NCBI RefSeq assembly: GCF_036934945.1
Contig: NC_088236.1
Span: forward strand, 944,369-1,008,368
Source: Oncorhynchus masou masou
Lineage: Eukaryota; Chordata; Actinopteri; Salmoniformes; Salmonidae
DNA length: 64,000 bases
Direction of reading: 5' to 3'
The number at the start of each line of letters is the position of its first letter. Position 1 is the first letter of the stretch. The notes under the pieces are model-generated. The model saw only the letters and a list, made by a program, of their open reading frames with translations. It searched no databases and was not told the origin of the DNA. A program made the position numbers and the translations under genes. Below, piece by piece: positions 1-10,489 of the stretch.

Positions 1-1135
1 GAGTGGTTAGCCAGCCTACTATTCCATGTAGATGGTTGTGAGTGGTTAGCCAGCCTACTGTTCCATGTAGATGGTTGTGAGTGGTTAGCCAGCCTACTAT
101 TCCATGTAGATGGTTGTGAGTGGTTAGCCGGCCTACTGTTCCATGTAGATGGATATGAATGATTAGCCAGCCTACAGTTCCATGTAGATGGTTGTGAGTG
201 GTTAGCCAGCCTACTGTTCCATGTAGATGGTTGTGAGTGGTTAGCCAGCCTACTGTTCCAAGTAGATGGATGTGAGTGGTTAGCCATCCTACTATTCCAT
301 GTAGATGGTTGTGAGTGGTTAGCCAGCCTACTGTTCCATGTAGATGGTTGTGAGTGGTTAGCCAGCCTACTATTCCATGTAGATGGTTGTGAGTGGTTAG
401 CCAGCCTACTGTTCCATGTAGATGGATATGAATGATTAGCCAGCCTACTGTTCCATGTAGATGGATGTGAGTGGTTAGCCAGCCTACTATTCCATGTAGA
501 TGGTTGTGAGTGGTTAGCCAGCCTACTGTTCCATGTAGATGGATATGAATGATTAGCCAGCCTACTATTCCATGTAGATGGTTGTGAGTGGTTAGCCAGC
601 CTACTGTTCCATGTAGATGGTTGTGAGTGGTTAGCCAGCCTACTGTTCCATGTAGATGGATGTGAGTGGTTAGCCAGCCTACTGTTCCATGTAGATGGAT
701 GTGAGTGGTTAGCCAGCCTACTGTTCCATGTAGATGGATGTGAGTGGTTAGCCAGCCTACTGTTCCATGTAGATGGTTGTGAGTGGTTAGCCAGCCTACT
801 GTTCCATGTAGATGGTTGTGAGTGGTTAGCCAGCCTACTATTCCATGTAGATGGTTGTGAGTGGTTAGCCAGCCTACTGTTCCATGTAGATGGTTGTGAG
901 TGGTTAGCCAGCCTACTATTCCATGTAGATGGATGTGAGTGGTTAGCCAGCCTACTGTTCCATGTAGATGGTTGTGAGTGGTTAGCCAGCCTACTGTTCC
1001 ATGTAGATGGATATGAGTGGTTAGCCAGCCTACTGTTCCATGTAGATGGAAGTGAGTGGTTAGCCAGCCTACTGTTCCATGTAGATGGATGTGAGTGGTT
1101 AGCCAGCCTACTGTTCCATTTAGATGGATGAGTGG
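1..1135. repeat. 39-bp minisatellite, block 1
   Basis: About 29 tandem copies of a 39-bp unit that can be read as gagtggttagccagcctac followed by a variable t(a/g)ttccatgtagatgg(t/a)tgt. Copies differ mainly at two or three positions (a/g after ctact, t/a before tgt). The array already runs at the first base, so it starts upstream of the window. The last copies decay into gagtgtttagt repeats at about 1140. The same unit returns at 2131, 5051 and 6475. Confidence 0.95.
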
Positions 1136-1144
1136 TTAGTGAGT

Positions 1145-2130
1145 GTTTAGTGAGTGTTTAGTCTTTGTGACTGTTGACCTGTTTAAAGGTTTTGTTCACA
1201 TCGGCTAACGAGAATGTTATCACACATACATCCAGAACAGCTGGTGCTCTCGTGCTTGCCTCAAAGTGAGCATAAAAGGCATTTATTTAATCTGGTGAGC
1301 TTTAATCATTGACGCGAGCATACATCTGGGTTTCCCTTTGTAGTCCGTAATAGTTTTCAAAGCCCTGTCACATCCGACGAGTGTCAGAGCCAGTGTAGTA
1401 GGATTCAATATTAATCGTGTATTGATGCTTTGCTTGTTTTATGTTTCGTCTGAGTGCATAATGGGATTTCTTATAAGCGTCCGGATTAGTCTCTCACTCC
1501 TTGAAAGCGGCAAATCTAGCCTTTAGCTCGATGCAGATGTTGCTTGTAATCCATGGCTTCTGGTTGGGATATGTACGTACAGTCACTGTGGGGACGACGT
1601 TGTCAATGCACTTATTGATGAAATCGATGACTGAGGTGGTGTACTCTTAAATGCCATTGGATGAATCCCGGAACATATTCCAGTCTGTGCTAGCAAAACA
1701 GTCCTGTAGCGTAGCATCCGCGTCATCTGACCACTTCTGTATTGAGCAAGTCACTGGTACTTCCTGCTTTAGTTTTTGCTTGTAAGCAGGAATAGAATTA
1801 TGGTCAGATTTGTCAAATGGAGGACGGAGGAGAGCTTTGTATGCATCTCTGTGTGTGGAATAAAGGTGGTCTAGGATTTTTTTTCTCTGGTTGCATATGT
1901 AACATGCTGGTAAAATTTCATAAAACAGATTTAAGTGTGGCTGCATTATAGTCCCCGGCCACTAGGAGCGCCCATTCTTGGTGAGCATTTTCTTGATTGC
2001 TTATGGCCTTATAGAGTTGGTTGAGTGTGGTGTTAGTGCCAGCATCGTTCTGTGGTGGTAAATAGACGGCTATGAATATTATAGATGAGAACTCTCTTGG
2101 TCGATTGTGTGGTCTACAGCTTATCATAAT
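1145..2130 (-). mobile_element. LINE fragment (endonuclease region), degraded
   Basis: The minus strand encodes fragments typical of the apurinic-type endonuclease and following linker of fish jockey/L2-like non-LTR retrotransposons. Near 2010-2090 is a VYLPP segment, near 1955 a GDYNA segment (the GDFNA motif of the family), and near 1805 SDHNS, the SDH catalytic motif. The reading frame breaks between these pieces, so this is a dead fragment with no reverse transcriptase. It separates blocks 1 and 2 of the 39-bp minisatellite, so it was probably inserted into that array. The exact LINE clade is uncertain. Confidence 0.75.
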
Positions 2131-3100
2131 TACATGTAGATTGGGGTGAGTGGTTAACCAGCCTACTATTCCATGTAGGTGGGTTAGTGGTTAACCAGCC
2201 TACTATTCCATGGATGTGAGTGGTTAACCATCCTACTATTCCATGTAGATTGGTGTGAGTGGTTAGCCAGCCTACTATTCCATGTAGATTGGTGTGAGTG
2301 GTTAGCCAGCCTACTATTCCATGTAGATTGGTGTGAGTGGTTAGCCAGCCTACTATTCCATGTAGATTGGTGTGAGTGGTTAACCAGCCTACTTTTCCAT
2401 GGATGTGAGTGGTTAACCAGTCTACTATTCCATGTAGATTGGTGTGAGTGGTTAACCAGCCTACTTTTCCATGGATGTGAGTGGTTAACCAGTCTACTAT
2501 TCCATGTAGATTGGTGTGAGTGGTTAACCAGCCTACTATTCCATGTAGATGGATGTGAGTGGTTAACCAGCCTTCTATTCCATGCATGTGAGTGGTTAAC
2601 CAGCCTACTATTCCATGGATGTGAGTGGTTAGCCAGCCTACTACTCCATGTAGATTGGTGTGAGTGGTTAACCAGCCTACTATTCCATGTAGGTGGGTTA
2701 GTGGTTAGCCAGCCTACTATTCTATGTAGGTGGGTTTGAGTGGTTAACCAGCCTACTATTCCATGTAGATTGGTGTGAGTGGTTAACCAGCCTACTATTT
2801 CATTTAGGTGGGTTAGTGGTTAGCCAGTCTACTATTCTATGTAGGTGGGTTTGAGTGGTTAACCAGCCTACTATTCCATGTAGATTGGTGTGAGTGGTTA
2901 ACCAGCCTACTATTCCATGTAGATTGGGGTGAGTGGTTAACCAGCCTACTATTCCATGTAGATTGGTGTGAGTGGTTAACCAGTCTACTATTCCATGTAG
3001 ACGGATGTGAGTGGTTAACCAGCCTACTATTCCATGTAGATTGGTGTGAGTGGTTAGGTATCCTACTATTCCATGTAGATTGGTGTTAGTGGTTTCATGA
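2131..3100. repeat. 39-bp minisatellite, block 2
   Basis: The same unit as at position 1, but a subfamily in which gttaacc replaces gttagcc in most copies and tagattggtgtgagt replaces tagatggttgtgagt. Some copies are shortened to about 30 bp. The minus strand is stop-free for up to 157 codons (HGIVGWLTTHTNL periodicity), purely because of the repeat. Confidence 0.95.
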
Positions 3101-3244
3101 TGTTGTGGTAGGTTTATGATAAATACATAAATCCCCCCCACCCCCTGTTTCTCTCTCTCTCTACTCTATAGAGTTGACTCTTGAAAAGCCCTTTGTTAAC
3201 ATAGAGATTCTGGGAACATCAAACGGTCGGAAACGGTAAAAAAA

Positions 3245-3697
3245 AAATGTTTACCCCCTTTTTCATGGTATCCAATTATTAGTAGCTACTATCTTGTCTC
3301 ATCGCTTCAACTTCCGTACAGCTCTGGAGAGACGAAGGTTGAAAGTCATGCGTCCTCCAATACACAACCCAACCAAGCAGCACTGCTTCTTAACACAGCG
3401 CCATCCAACCTGGAAGCCAGCTGTACCAATGTGTCGGAGGAAACACCATGCACCTGGCAACCTTGGTTAGAGTGCACTGCGCCTGGCCCACCACAGGAGT
3501 TGCTGGTACGCGATGAGACAAGGATATCCCTACCAGCCAACCCCTCCCTAACGACGCTAGGCCAATTGTGCGTCGCCCCACGGACCTCCCGGTCGAGGCC
3601 GGTTATGAAAGAGCCTGGGCGCGAACCCAGAGTCTCTGGTGGCACAGCTGGCGCTGCAGTATAGCGCCCTTAACCACTGCGCCACCCGGGAGGCCCT
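3245..3697 (-). mobile_element. tRNA-derived SINE, ~450 bp
   Basis: Read on the minus strand, it starts with a tRNA-like head (gggcctcccgggtggcgcag) that has a B-box-like gggttcgcgcccagg. A long conserved body follows, then a T/A-rich tail that appears as the A-run at 3239-3247 of the + strand. A second copy in the opposite orientation lies at 27274-27725, and the two align over their whole length. This is a pol III-type dispersed repeat common in salmonids. It is not a functional tRNA. Confidence 0.85.
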
Positions 3698-3839
3698 TGC
3701 TTTCGTACTCAATGAATATAATGTCAGATCAGTTGGCGTCTGAGACATTATTACTGATGATAGGACGACATTATTGGTATCTTGTAAAGTCTACACATTC
3801 TAGTTATCAGTGTCACATGGAATTGTTGTGCAATTTAAA

Positions 3840-5045
3840 TGTTTAAATATGAAACTATTTGTGAAAAGATTAAATGAAATTTTAGCTTCTAAATGAGATT
3901 GGTTTTCATGAGTGAACTATGCTCATCTTAGTGGCCCTGCCCATGTGAACAGACACTGGTTGTAAACTATGAAACACGGCCCTCTCTCCCAACCCTATAT
4001 AAGCCCCTTTACAAAAATATAACACCCTGTTCCAAGGACGTGAGGATTTGCGGTCCCCACTTTAAAAAGTACAAGGTCACCTACAGAACTAAGCCAACAT
4101 CAGCGTGAGCTCTGGGTGAACGACAAGAATCTAAAGAAATTAGCATTGAATTTCAATGTGAAGATGACGATCCACACGCCAAAAAGATTAATTTCGACTA
4201 CCAGACAGAATATAGCATGAGCTAAAAGTAAGTCAACTTGGTATGAACTTTGAACTCTTATTCACTAAAAAGTGATACCTCCTAGCCGTTGCGTTAGCGC
4301 AGCCACTTTAGACGTGGGCTAGGAGAGGACGGACAGCGTATCTGTTCTACCACACGATGACATTACTACCAAGTGTCCGTTCTCCCACCAGACATTCTTT
4401 ATAGGACAACCCGGCCTTCCATCTACGACCAACTGATCAAAGCGCAGCTCAGAGTAAATATTTATTGCATTTTCCTTTTCCAAATGGGCGGTTATTTAGA
4501 ATGCATAAGATTCTGTATTTACGATAGAGTAGCTGCCTACGGCCCAATAGAGACACAATCTTTTTTGTTCCTCAGTCTTCCCGCGCTTTCATTCAAAACC
4601 CAACCCCCTTTCTTCGTGTAACCAGCCGTCATATCTGTTCCGTCCGCCAGGGACGGTTTCCTTTATGACATCATTTGTAATCAATGTATGATCCATTCTG
4701 TGTAGATGTAATTCTGTGTGATTATTTAGTTATTTAGTGAATAAATAATTAAACCAAATTTTGTATTGCTGATTCAACTTGTTAGCCAGGGTTCGTGAAG
4801 ATAACCAAGGATTTACAACTTTCAAATGAGACTAAATAAGGCGACAATTAAATATTGACTGCTATTGAGGTAAAAGATTACCAGGTCTTTAAGAGTTTAT
4901 TCGGAAGATAACAGCTCTATAAACATTATTTTGTGGTGCCCCGACTTTCTAGTTAATTACATTCGCTTAATCAGGTAATATTATTTACAGAGAAATGATT
5001 TTATAGAATAGCATGTCATATCACTTAATCCGGCATAGCCAAAGA
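3840..5045 (+). mobile_element. Solo-LTR-like sequence
   Basis: A non-coding block with LTR-like layout: a TATA box (ctatataagcc, ~3995), AATAAA near 4741 and a gtggtgccccgac stretch near 4936 close to the end. It sits between the SINE and block 3 of the minisatellite, so it belongs to the second insertion that split the array. No gag or pol frame is present and I found no second copy in the window, so LTR identity is inferred from the motifs only. Its exact ends are not resolved. The 82-codon ORF inside it resembles nothing I know. Confidence 0.45.
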
Positions 5046-5050
5046 CACGA

Positions 5051-5224
5051 TTAGGTATCCTACAATTCCATGTTGATGGTTGTGAGTGGTTAGCCAGCCT
5101 ACTTTTCCATGTAGGTAGGTGTGAGTGGGTTGCTAGACTACCGTTCCATGTAGATGGGTGTCAGTGTTTTGATGGCCTACTATTCCATCTGGTGGGTGTG
5201 AGTGGTTAGCCAGTCTACTTTTCC
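5051..5224. repeat. 39-bp minisatellite, block 3
   Basis: Four diverged copies of the 39-bp unit (ttccatgt..gatgg..gtgagtggttagccag), left between two insertions. They are more diverged than the copies in blocks 1 and 2. Confidence 0.9.
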
Positions 5225-6474
5225 TTTTTATTTTATTTTATTTCACCTTTATTTAACCACTTAGGCTAGTTGAGAACAAGTTCTCATTTGCAACTGTGAC
5301 CTGGCCAGGATAAAGTAAAGCAGTTTGACACATAAAACAGCACAGAGTTACACATGGAATAAACAAACATAAAATCAATAATAAAGTAGAATAATCTTTA
5401 CACAGTGTGTGCAAATGAGGTAGGATAAGAGAGGTAAGGCAATAAATAGGCCATGGTGGTAAAGTAATTACAATATAGCAATTAAACACTGGAATGGTAG
5501 GCTGTGCATAAGCTGAATGTGCAAGTTGAGATACTGGAGTGCAACGGAGCAAGATACATTAATAAATACGGTAAGGGGATGAGGTAGATTGGATGGCCTA
5601 TTTACATATGAGCTGTGTACAGGTGCAGTGATCTGTCAGCTGCTCTGACAGCTGGTGCTTAAAGCTAGTGAGAGAGGTAAGAGTCTCCAGCTTCAGAGAT
5701 TTTTGCAGTTCGTTCCAGTCATTGGCAGCAGAAAACTGGAAGGAGAGGTGGCCAAAGGATGAATTGGCTTTGGGGGTGACCAGTGAGATGGAGCGCGTGC
5801 TATGGGTGGGTGCTGCTATGTTGACCAGTGAGCTGAGATAAGGCAGGGCTTTACCTAGCAGAGACTTGTAGATGACCTGGAGCCAGTGGTTTGGTGACGA
5901 GTATGAAGCGAGGGCCAGCCAACGAGATCATACAGGTCGCAGTAGTGGGTAGTATATGGGGCTTTGGTGGCAAAACAGATGGCACTGCATCCAATTTGCT
6001 GAGTTGAGTGTTGGAGGCTATTTTGTAAATGACATCGCCGAAGTCGAGGATCGGTAAGAGTCCGTTTTACGAGGGAATGTTTGGCAGCATGAGTGAAGGA
6101 GGCTTTGTTGTGAAATAGGAAGCCGATTCTAGATTTAATTTTGGATTGGAGATGCTTAATGTGAGTCTGGAAGGAGAGTTTACAGTCTAACCAGACACCT
6201 AGGTATTTGTAGTTGTCCACACAAGTCAGAACCGTCCAGAGTAGTGATGCTAGACGGGCGGACAGGTGCGGGCAGCGATCAGTTGAAGAGCATGCATTTA
6301 GTTTTACCTGCATTTAAGAGCAGTTGGAGGCCACGGAAGGAGAGTTGTATGGCATTGAAGCTCATCTGGAGGTTAGTTAACAGTGTCCAACGAAGGGACA
6401 GAGGTATACAGAATGGTGTTGTCTGCGTAGAGGTGGATCAGAGAAACATCAGCAGTGAGAGTGACATCATTGAT
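5225..6474 (-). mobile_element. LINE 3' half, degraded
   Basis: On the minus strand this is the C-terminal reverse-transcriptase/post-RT region and 3' UTR of a non-LTR retrotransposon. The piece YLGVWLDCKLSFQTHI lies near 6180-6230, and the 3' end is an AT-rich tail (tttattttattttattt on the + strand at ~5227). The 3' ~700 bp match, in opposite orientation, the copy at 13935-14812. It is 5'-truncated, with several frameshifts, and was inserted into the 39-bp minisatellite. Confidence 0.85.
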
Positions 6475-6640
6475 ACTATTCCATGTTGATGGATGTGGGT
6501 TAGTGAGTGGTTAGTCAGTTTACACTTCCATGTTGATGGGTGTGGGTTAGTGAGTGGTTAGTCAGTTTACACTTCCATGCTGATGGGTGTGGGTTAGTGA
6601 TTCGTTAGCCAGCCTACTATTCCATGTAGATGGAATACTA
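6475..6640. repeat. 39-bp minisatellite, block 4
   Basis: Short final block of the 39-bp minisatellite. Units here carry an extra tgggttagtgagtggttag segment and are longer (about 50 bp). It abuts the next, unrelated minisatellite. Confidence 0.85.
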
Positions 6641-7140
6641 CCAAACATCATATTGTCACAACAGCTATCGATCCCCACTCTGTTCCCTCGTCTCAGTGCT
6701 CCTTACTGCCAACAGCATATTTACACAACAGCTAGTGATCACCACTCTGTTTCCTCGTCCCAGGTCTCAATACTCCCATCAATATATTGTCACAACCGCT
6801 AGTGATCACCACTCTGTTTCCTCGTCCCAGGACTCAATACTCCCATCAATATATTGTCACAACAGCTAGGGATCACCACTCTGTTTCCTCGTCTCAGGGC
6901 TCAATACTCCCATCAATATATTGTCACAACCGCTAGGGATCACCACTCTGTTTCCTCGTCCCAGGGCTCAATACTCCCATCAATATATTGTCACAACAGC
7001 TAGGGATCACCACTGTGTTCCCTCATCCAAGTGCTCAATACTGCCAAACAACATATTGACACATCAGCTTGGGTACACCACTCCTTTCCCTCGTCCCAGG
7101 GCTCAATACTGCCAAACAACATATTGTCTGTATGTTGCAT
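6641..7140. repeat. ~67-bp minisatellite
   Basis: About seven copies of a ~67-bp unit containing gatcaccactctgtttcctc, gtcccagggctcaatactcc and atatattgtcacaac. Outer copies are more diverged than inner ones. Several frames stay open through it, with no coding signature. Confidence 0.9.
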
Positions 7141-7145
7141 GACAG

Positions 7146-7996
7146 TACTCTTTGTGGTCTATACCTGGATCCTGCCGATTGCCCAATGCCAACAAGTTTG
7201 AAAAACATATCTTGCTAGAGATCTAGCTAGTCTAACTAGGTAGCTAGCTCGCGAAGGACTGACTACCAGCTTGTTTATGAGAATACAAGGGGCCTTACCA
7301 AGTATTGGAGTCAAAAGGGCAAAGGAATAACGTTACCAAGTAAGCCAAGCCAAGCCAAGCTATTTTCCGTGAATGCAATGCTTTGAAAATGAAAATATAT
7401 TGTTTAACTTTTTTTCCACAAGTGTGATAGCTAGCTAATGTAGCTACCAACTTAGCTTGCTAGCTCTCGTCAGATTGAAATCCAATCTTTTATCAGGCAG
7501 AGAAATTCAAGGGAAGGCCGTTAGCTCACATTAGATAGCTAGTTATAACGTTATATAACAATGTAGCCTACCTTACATTGCTAACTTTCTGGCTAGCAAC
7601 CTAAACACTTTTTATTTCAATATAAAAATGAGATTTATAACCAATGATTCACATTTTTACATGTTCTGAAGACATTGTAAGATGGAATTGATGTATCTTC
7701 TTTTTCTGTTATCGCATTCCAAAATCAACCTGGAATGCGACCTAGACTGTGCTCAGAAGGGATGTTGATTGCTGACTGATTTGTCACGTAATTTAGGATT
7801 CTGGAAAATTTAGTTATAATCGAGAACAAACAAGCATTCTAGCCGGAGGGGTCTCCAAAAACACCTCTACACACAAATTCGGCTATCTGAAATCTAAAGT
7901 TTAAGACATAGCTGTTGGCTAGCTAACCACCCAAATGAAAAGTTAGCAGTCAGTGAAAAGTTTACAGCTAACTGTCTGTTCATCCTTCCTCTCCAG
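7146..7996. other. Intron sequence before the first exon
   Basis: AT-rich sequence dense in gctagctag-type words, with no repeat family or coding region that I recognise. It ends in the pyrimidine-rich acceptor ccttcctctccag directly before the exon at 7997. Confidence 0.6.
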
Positions 7997-8271
7997 AACC
8001 AGAAATAGAGCTGTCCCTACCAGGTGTTCCGGGGATTCCAGACCAGGTGTCCCTGCCAGGTGTTCCGGGGGTTCTAGACCAGTTGTCCCTGCCAGGTGTT
8101 CCGGGGGTTCTAGACCAGGTGTCCCAGCAGGTGAACCAGGCGGTGAGGAAGCGCCGCCACGCCGGAGATGACGACTACAACATTGAAGTTCTCCTGGGTG
8201 TCGACTATTCCGTGGTGCGTTTCCATGGCAAGGAGCATGTGCAGAACTACCTGCTGACCCTCATGAACATT
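7997..8271 (+). CDS. adamts3: ADAMTS3-type metalloprotease, exon with propeptide end and furin site
   Basis: This exon encodes the end of the propeptide and the first strand of the catalytic domain of a secreted procollagen N-proteinase. It starts after an AG acceptor, in phase, and ends at MNI before the donor gtaagt (8272). The frame shows three copies of a 12-residue SLPGVPGVLDQ-type motif (8014-8121), then RKRR (8146-8157), which fits the furin consensus, then HAGDDDYNIEVLLGV and RFHGKEHVQNYLLTLMNI. The glutamate of IEVLL is a usual calcium ligand in ADAMTS proteins. One residue departs from the usual DDS: the exon reads DYS. ADAMTS3 fits better than ADAMTS2 or ADAMTS14 in later exons. 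The 5' boundary is less certain than the 3' one, because upstream exons lie outside the window. Confidence 0.88.
8014..8121 (+). repeat. 36-bp triplication inside the adamts3 exon
   Basis: Three head-to-tail 36-bp copies (starting 8014, 8050 and 8086) that encode SLPGVPGIPDQV, SLPGVPGVLDQL and SLPGVPGVLDQV. A fourth copy starts (S at 8122) and breaks into QQVNQ. The period is a multiple of three, so the frame is kept. It lies 24 bases before the RKRR codons. Confidence 0.9.
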
Positions 8272-8985
8272 GTAAGTCACTTCTTCTCTTATCGAACTCT
8301 AACCCTCGTTGTTAGTCACTTCTCTTATCGAACTCAAACCCTCATTGTTAGTCGCTTCTCTTATCGAACTCTAACCCTCATTGTTAGTCGCTTCTCTTAT
8401 CGAACTCTAACCCTCATTGTTAGTCGCTTCTCTTATCGAACTCTAACCCTCATTGTTAGTCGCTTCTCTTATCTAACTCTAACCCTCATTGTTAGTCACT
8501 TCTCTTATCTAACTCTAACCCTCATTGTTAGTCGCTTCTCTTATCTAACTCTAACCCTCATTGTTAGTCGCTTCTCTTATCGAACTCTAACCCTCATTGT
8601 TAGTCACTTCTCTTATCGAACTCTAACCCTCATTGTTAGTTGCTTCTCTTATCGAACTCTAACCCTCATTGTTAGTCGCTTCTCTTATCGAACTCTAACC
8701 CTCATTGTTAGTCGCTTCTCTTATCGAACTCTAACCCTCATTGTTAGTCGCTTCTCTTATCGAACTCTAACCCTCATTGTTAATCGCTTCTCTTATCTAA
8801 CTCTAACCCTCATTGTTAGTCACTTCTCTTATCGAACTCTAACCCTCATTGTTAGTCGCTTCTCTTATCGAACTCTAACCCTCATTGTTAATCACTTCTC
8901 TTATCGAACTCTAACCCTCATTGTTAGTCGCTTCTCTTATCGAACTCTAACCCTCATTGTTAGTCACTTCTCTTTCTCCTCCTGA
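8272..8985 (+). repeat. 36-bp minisatellite beginning at the splice donor
   Basis: About 20 copies of a 36-bp unit: gttagtcgcttctcttatcg followed by aactctaaccctcatt. The first copy is the real donor itself (att|gtaagtcacttc); later copies have att|gttagtcgcttc at the same place. The frame of the preceding exon continues without a stop to 8985, giving a periodic SRFSYRTLTLIV translation. Because the true donor and the in-phase acceptor at 15576 are both clear, I treat this as intron. Confidence 0.95.
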
Positions 8986-9220
8986 TACATTTAGCTCTGT
9001 GTACAGTGCCTTGCAAAAGTATTCACCCCCTTGGCGTTTTTCCTATTTTCATACATTACAACCTGTTGTTTAAATGGATTTGTATTTGTATTTCATGTAA
9101 TGGACATACACAAAATAGTCCAAATTGATGAAGTGAAATTTAAAAAATGCAAAAAAATGTAAAAATGGTGTGTGCTATGTATTCTCCCCCTTTTCTATGA
9201 AGACCCGAAATAAGATCTGG

Positions 9221-9434
9221 TGAAACCAATTTTTTTTGTACCCTTTTTATTTAACTACGCAGATCAGTGAAGAACAAATTCTTATTTTCAATGATGGCCT
9301 AGGAACAGCGGGTCAACTGCCTTGTTCAGCGGCATAACGATATATTTTGTACCTTGATAGCTTGGGGATTCGATTTTGCCACCTTTCGGTTAGTAGTCCA
9401 ATGCTCCAACCACTATGCTACCTGCCGCCCCAAT
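9221..9434 (-). mobile_element. HpaI-type SINE
   Basis: On the minus strand this reads as the salmonid HpaI SINE: a tRNA-like head ending in a B-box-like gattcgattttgcc region (+ strand ggggattcgattttgcc at ~9365), a body, and an AT-rich tail (ttttatttaactacg on the + strand). The GTTAAC that names the family has decayed to gtcaac/gttgac (~9311). It is inserted inside the Tc1-like leader. The family is salmonid-restricted, so it is the best single taxonomic marker here. Confidence 0.8.
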
Positions 9435-9565
9435 TACCTTCAGAAGTCACATAATTAATTGTGTGCAATCTAAGTGTCACATGATCTCAGTATATATATG
9501 CCTGTTCTGAAAGGCCCCAGTCTGTAACACCACTAAGCAAGAGGCACCACCAAGCAAGTGGCACC

Positions 9566-10327
9566 ATGAAGACCAAGGAGCTCTCCAAACAGGTCAGGGA
9601 CAAAGTTGTGGAGAAGTACAGATCAGGGTTGGGATATAGAAAAATATGCAAACATTGGACATCCCACAGAGCACCGTTAAATCCATTGTTAAAAAATGGA
9701 AAGAATATGGCACCACAACAAACCTGCCAAGAGAGGGCCGCCCACCAAAACTCACGGACCAGGCATGGATGGCATTAATCAGAGGCAACAAAGAGACCAA
9801 AGAAAATCCTGAAGGAGCTGCAAAGCTCCACAGCGGAGATTGGATTATCTGTCCATAGGACCTCTTTAAGCCGTACACTCCATAGAGCTGGGCTTTATGG
9901 AAGAGTGGCCAGAAAAAAGCCATTGCTTAAAGATAAAAATAAGCAAAGACATTTGGTGTTCGCCAAAAGACATAGGGGAGACTCCTCAAACATATGGAAG
10001 AAGGTACTCTGGCCAGATGAGACTAAAATTGATATTTTTGGCCATCAAGGAAAATGCTACGCATGTCTGGCACCAAACCAACATCATCACCCCGAGATTA
10101 CCATCCCCACAGTGAAGCATGGTGGTGGCAGCATCATGCTGTGGGGATGTTTTTCATCAGCAGGGACTGGGAAACTGGTCAGAATTGAAGGAATGATGGA
10201 TGGCACCAAATTTAGGTAAATTCTTGAGGGAAACTTGTTTCAGTCTTCCAGAGATTTGAGACTGGCACGGAGGTTCACCTTCCAGCAGGACAATAACCCT
10301 AAGCATACTGCTAAAGCAACACTCAAG
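9566..10327 (+). pseudogene. Tc1-like transposase pseudogene
   Basis: Begins MKTKELSKQVRDKVVEKYRS, the usual N-terminus of this family's paired-type helix-turn-helix domain. It then shifts frame near 9640 (continuing IPQSTVKSIVKKWKEYGTT) and again near 9850. The DDE catalytic domain follows at 9905-10215, with the first aspartate in WPDETKIDIFG and the HGGGSIMLWGCF segment. After a stop at ~10217, QQDNNPKHTA carries the second aspartate near 10290. The third acidic residue is absent because the element is truncated. It cannot encode an active enzyme. Confidence 0.85.
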
Positions 10328-10489
10328 TGAGATATTAGAGATATTTTTTTAAATTGTACCTTTTTTACTTCAGGTTTATTCAGTAAATATTTTCTTTAAG
10401 AAAATAGAGTTAAAACTGCATCGTTGGTTAAGGGCTTGTAAGTAAACATTTCACCTGTTGTATTCGGCGCATTTGACACATTTATATCT

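Larger units (their letters stand above)
9004..10330 (+). mobile_element. Tc1-like transposon, truncated, carrying a SINE
   Basis: The left end is the cagtgccttgcaaaagtatt terminus of a common fish Tc1-like family. A non-coding leader follows, then a transposase pseudogene from 9566. The right end is missing: the sequence leaves the element just after the second catalytic-aspartate region (~10327), so the third acidic residue and the right terminal repeat are lost. An HpaI-type SINE sits in the leader at 9221-9434. The element lies in the intron after the first exon. Confidence 0.85.

Noticed and set aside
1..3100. A CRISPR-like array (regular repeats with variable parts)
   Set aside because: Units are contiguous 39-bp tandem copies with point differences and no unique spacers, in vertebrate DNA with no cas genes. 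The same reasoning applies to the other arrays.
4373..4621. An 82-codon ORF in the LTR-like block
   Set aside because: No recognisable similarity, and it lies between a TATA-like and an AATAAA-like signal in a non-coding repeat. There is no support for it as a gene.
8047..8985. A 312-codon ORF joining the adamts3 exon to a YRTLTLIV repeat protein
   Set aside because: The first 75 codons are real exon, but a consensus donor (gtaagt at 8272) and an in-phase acceptor at 15576 restore the conserved MNI|VNEIYH junction. The remainder is treated as intron, though read-through is noted as a finding.
8272..8985. Interstitial telomeric repeat (the unit contains ctaaccct)
   Set aside because: Only one telomere-like word occurs per 36-bp unit, and the rest is unrelated. 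It is not a (ttaggg)n tract.
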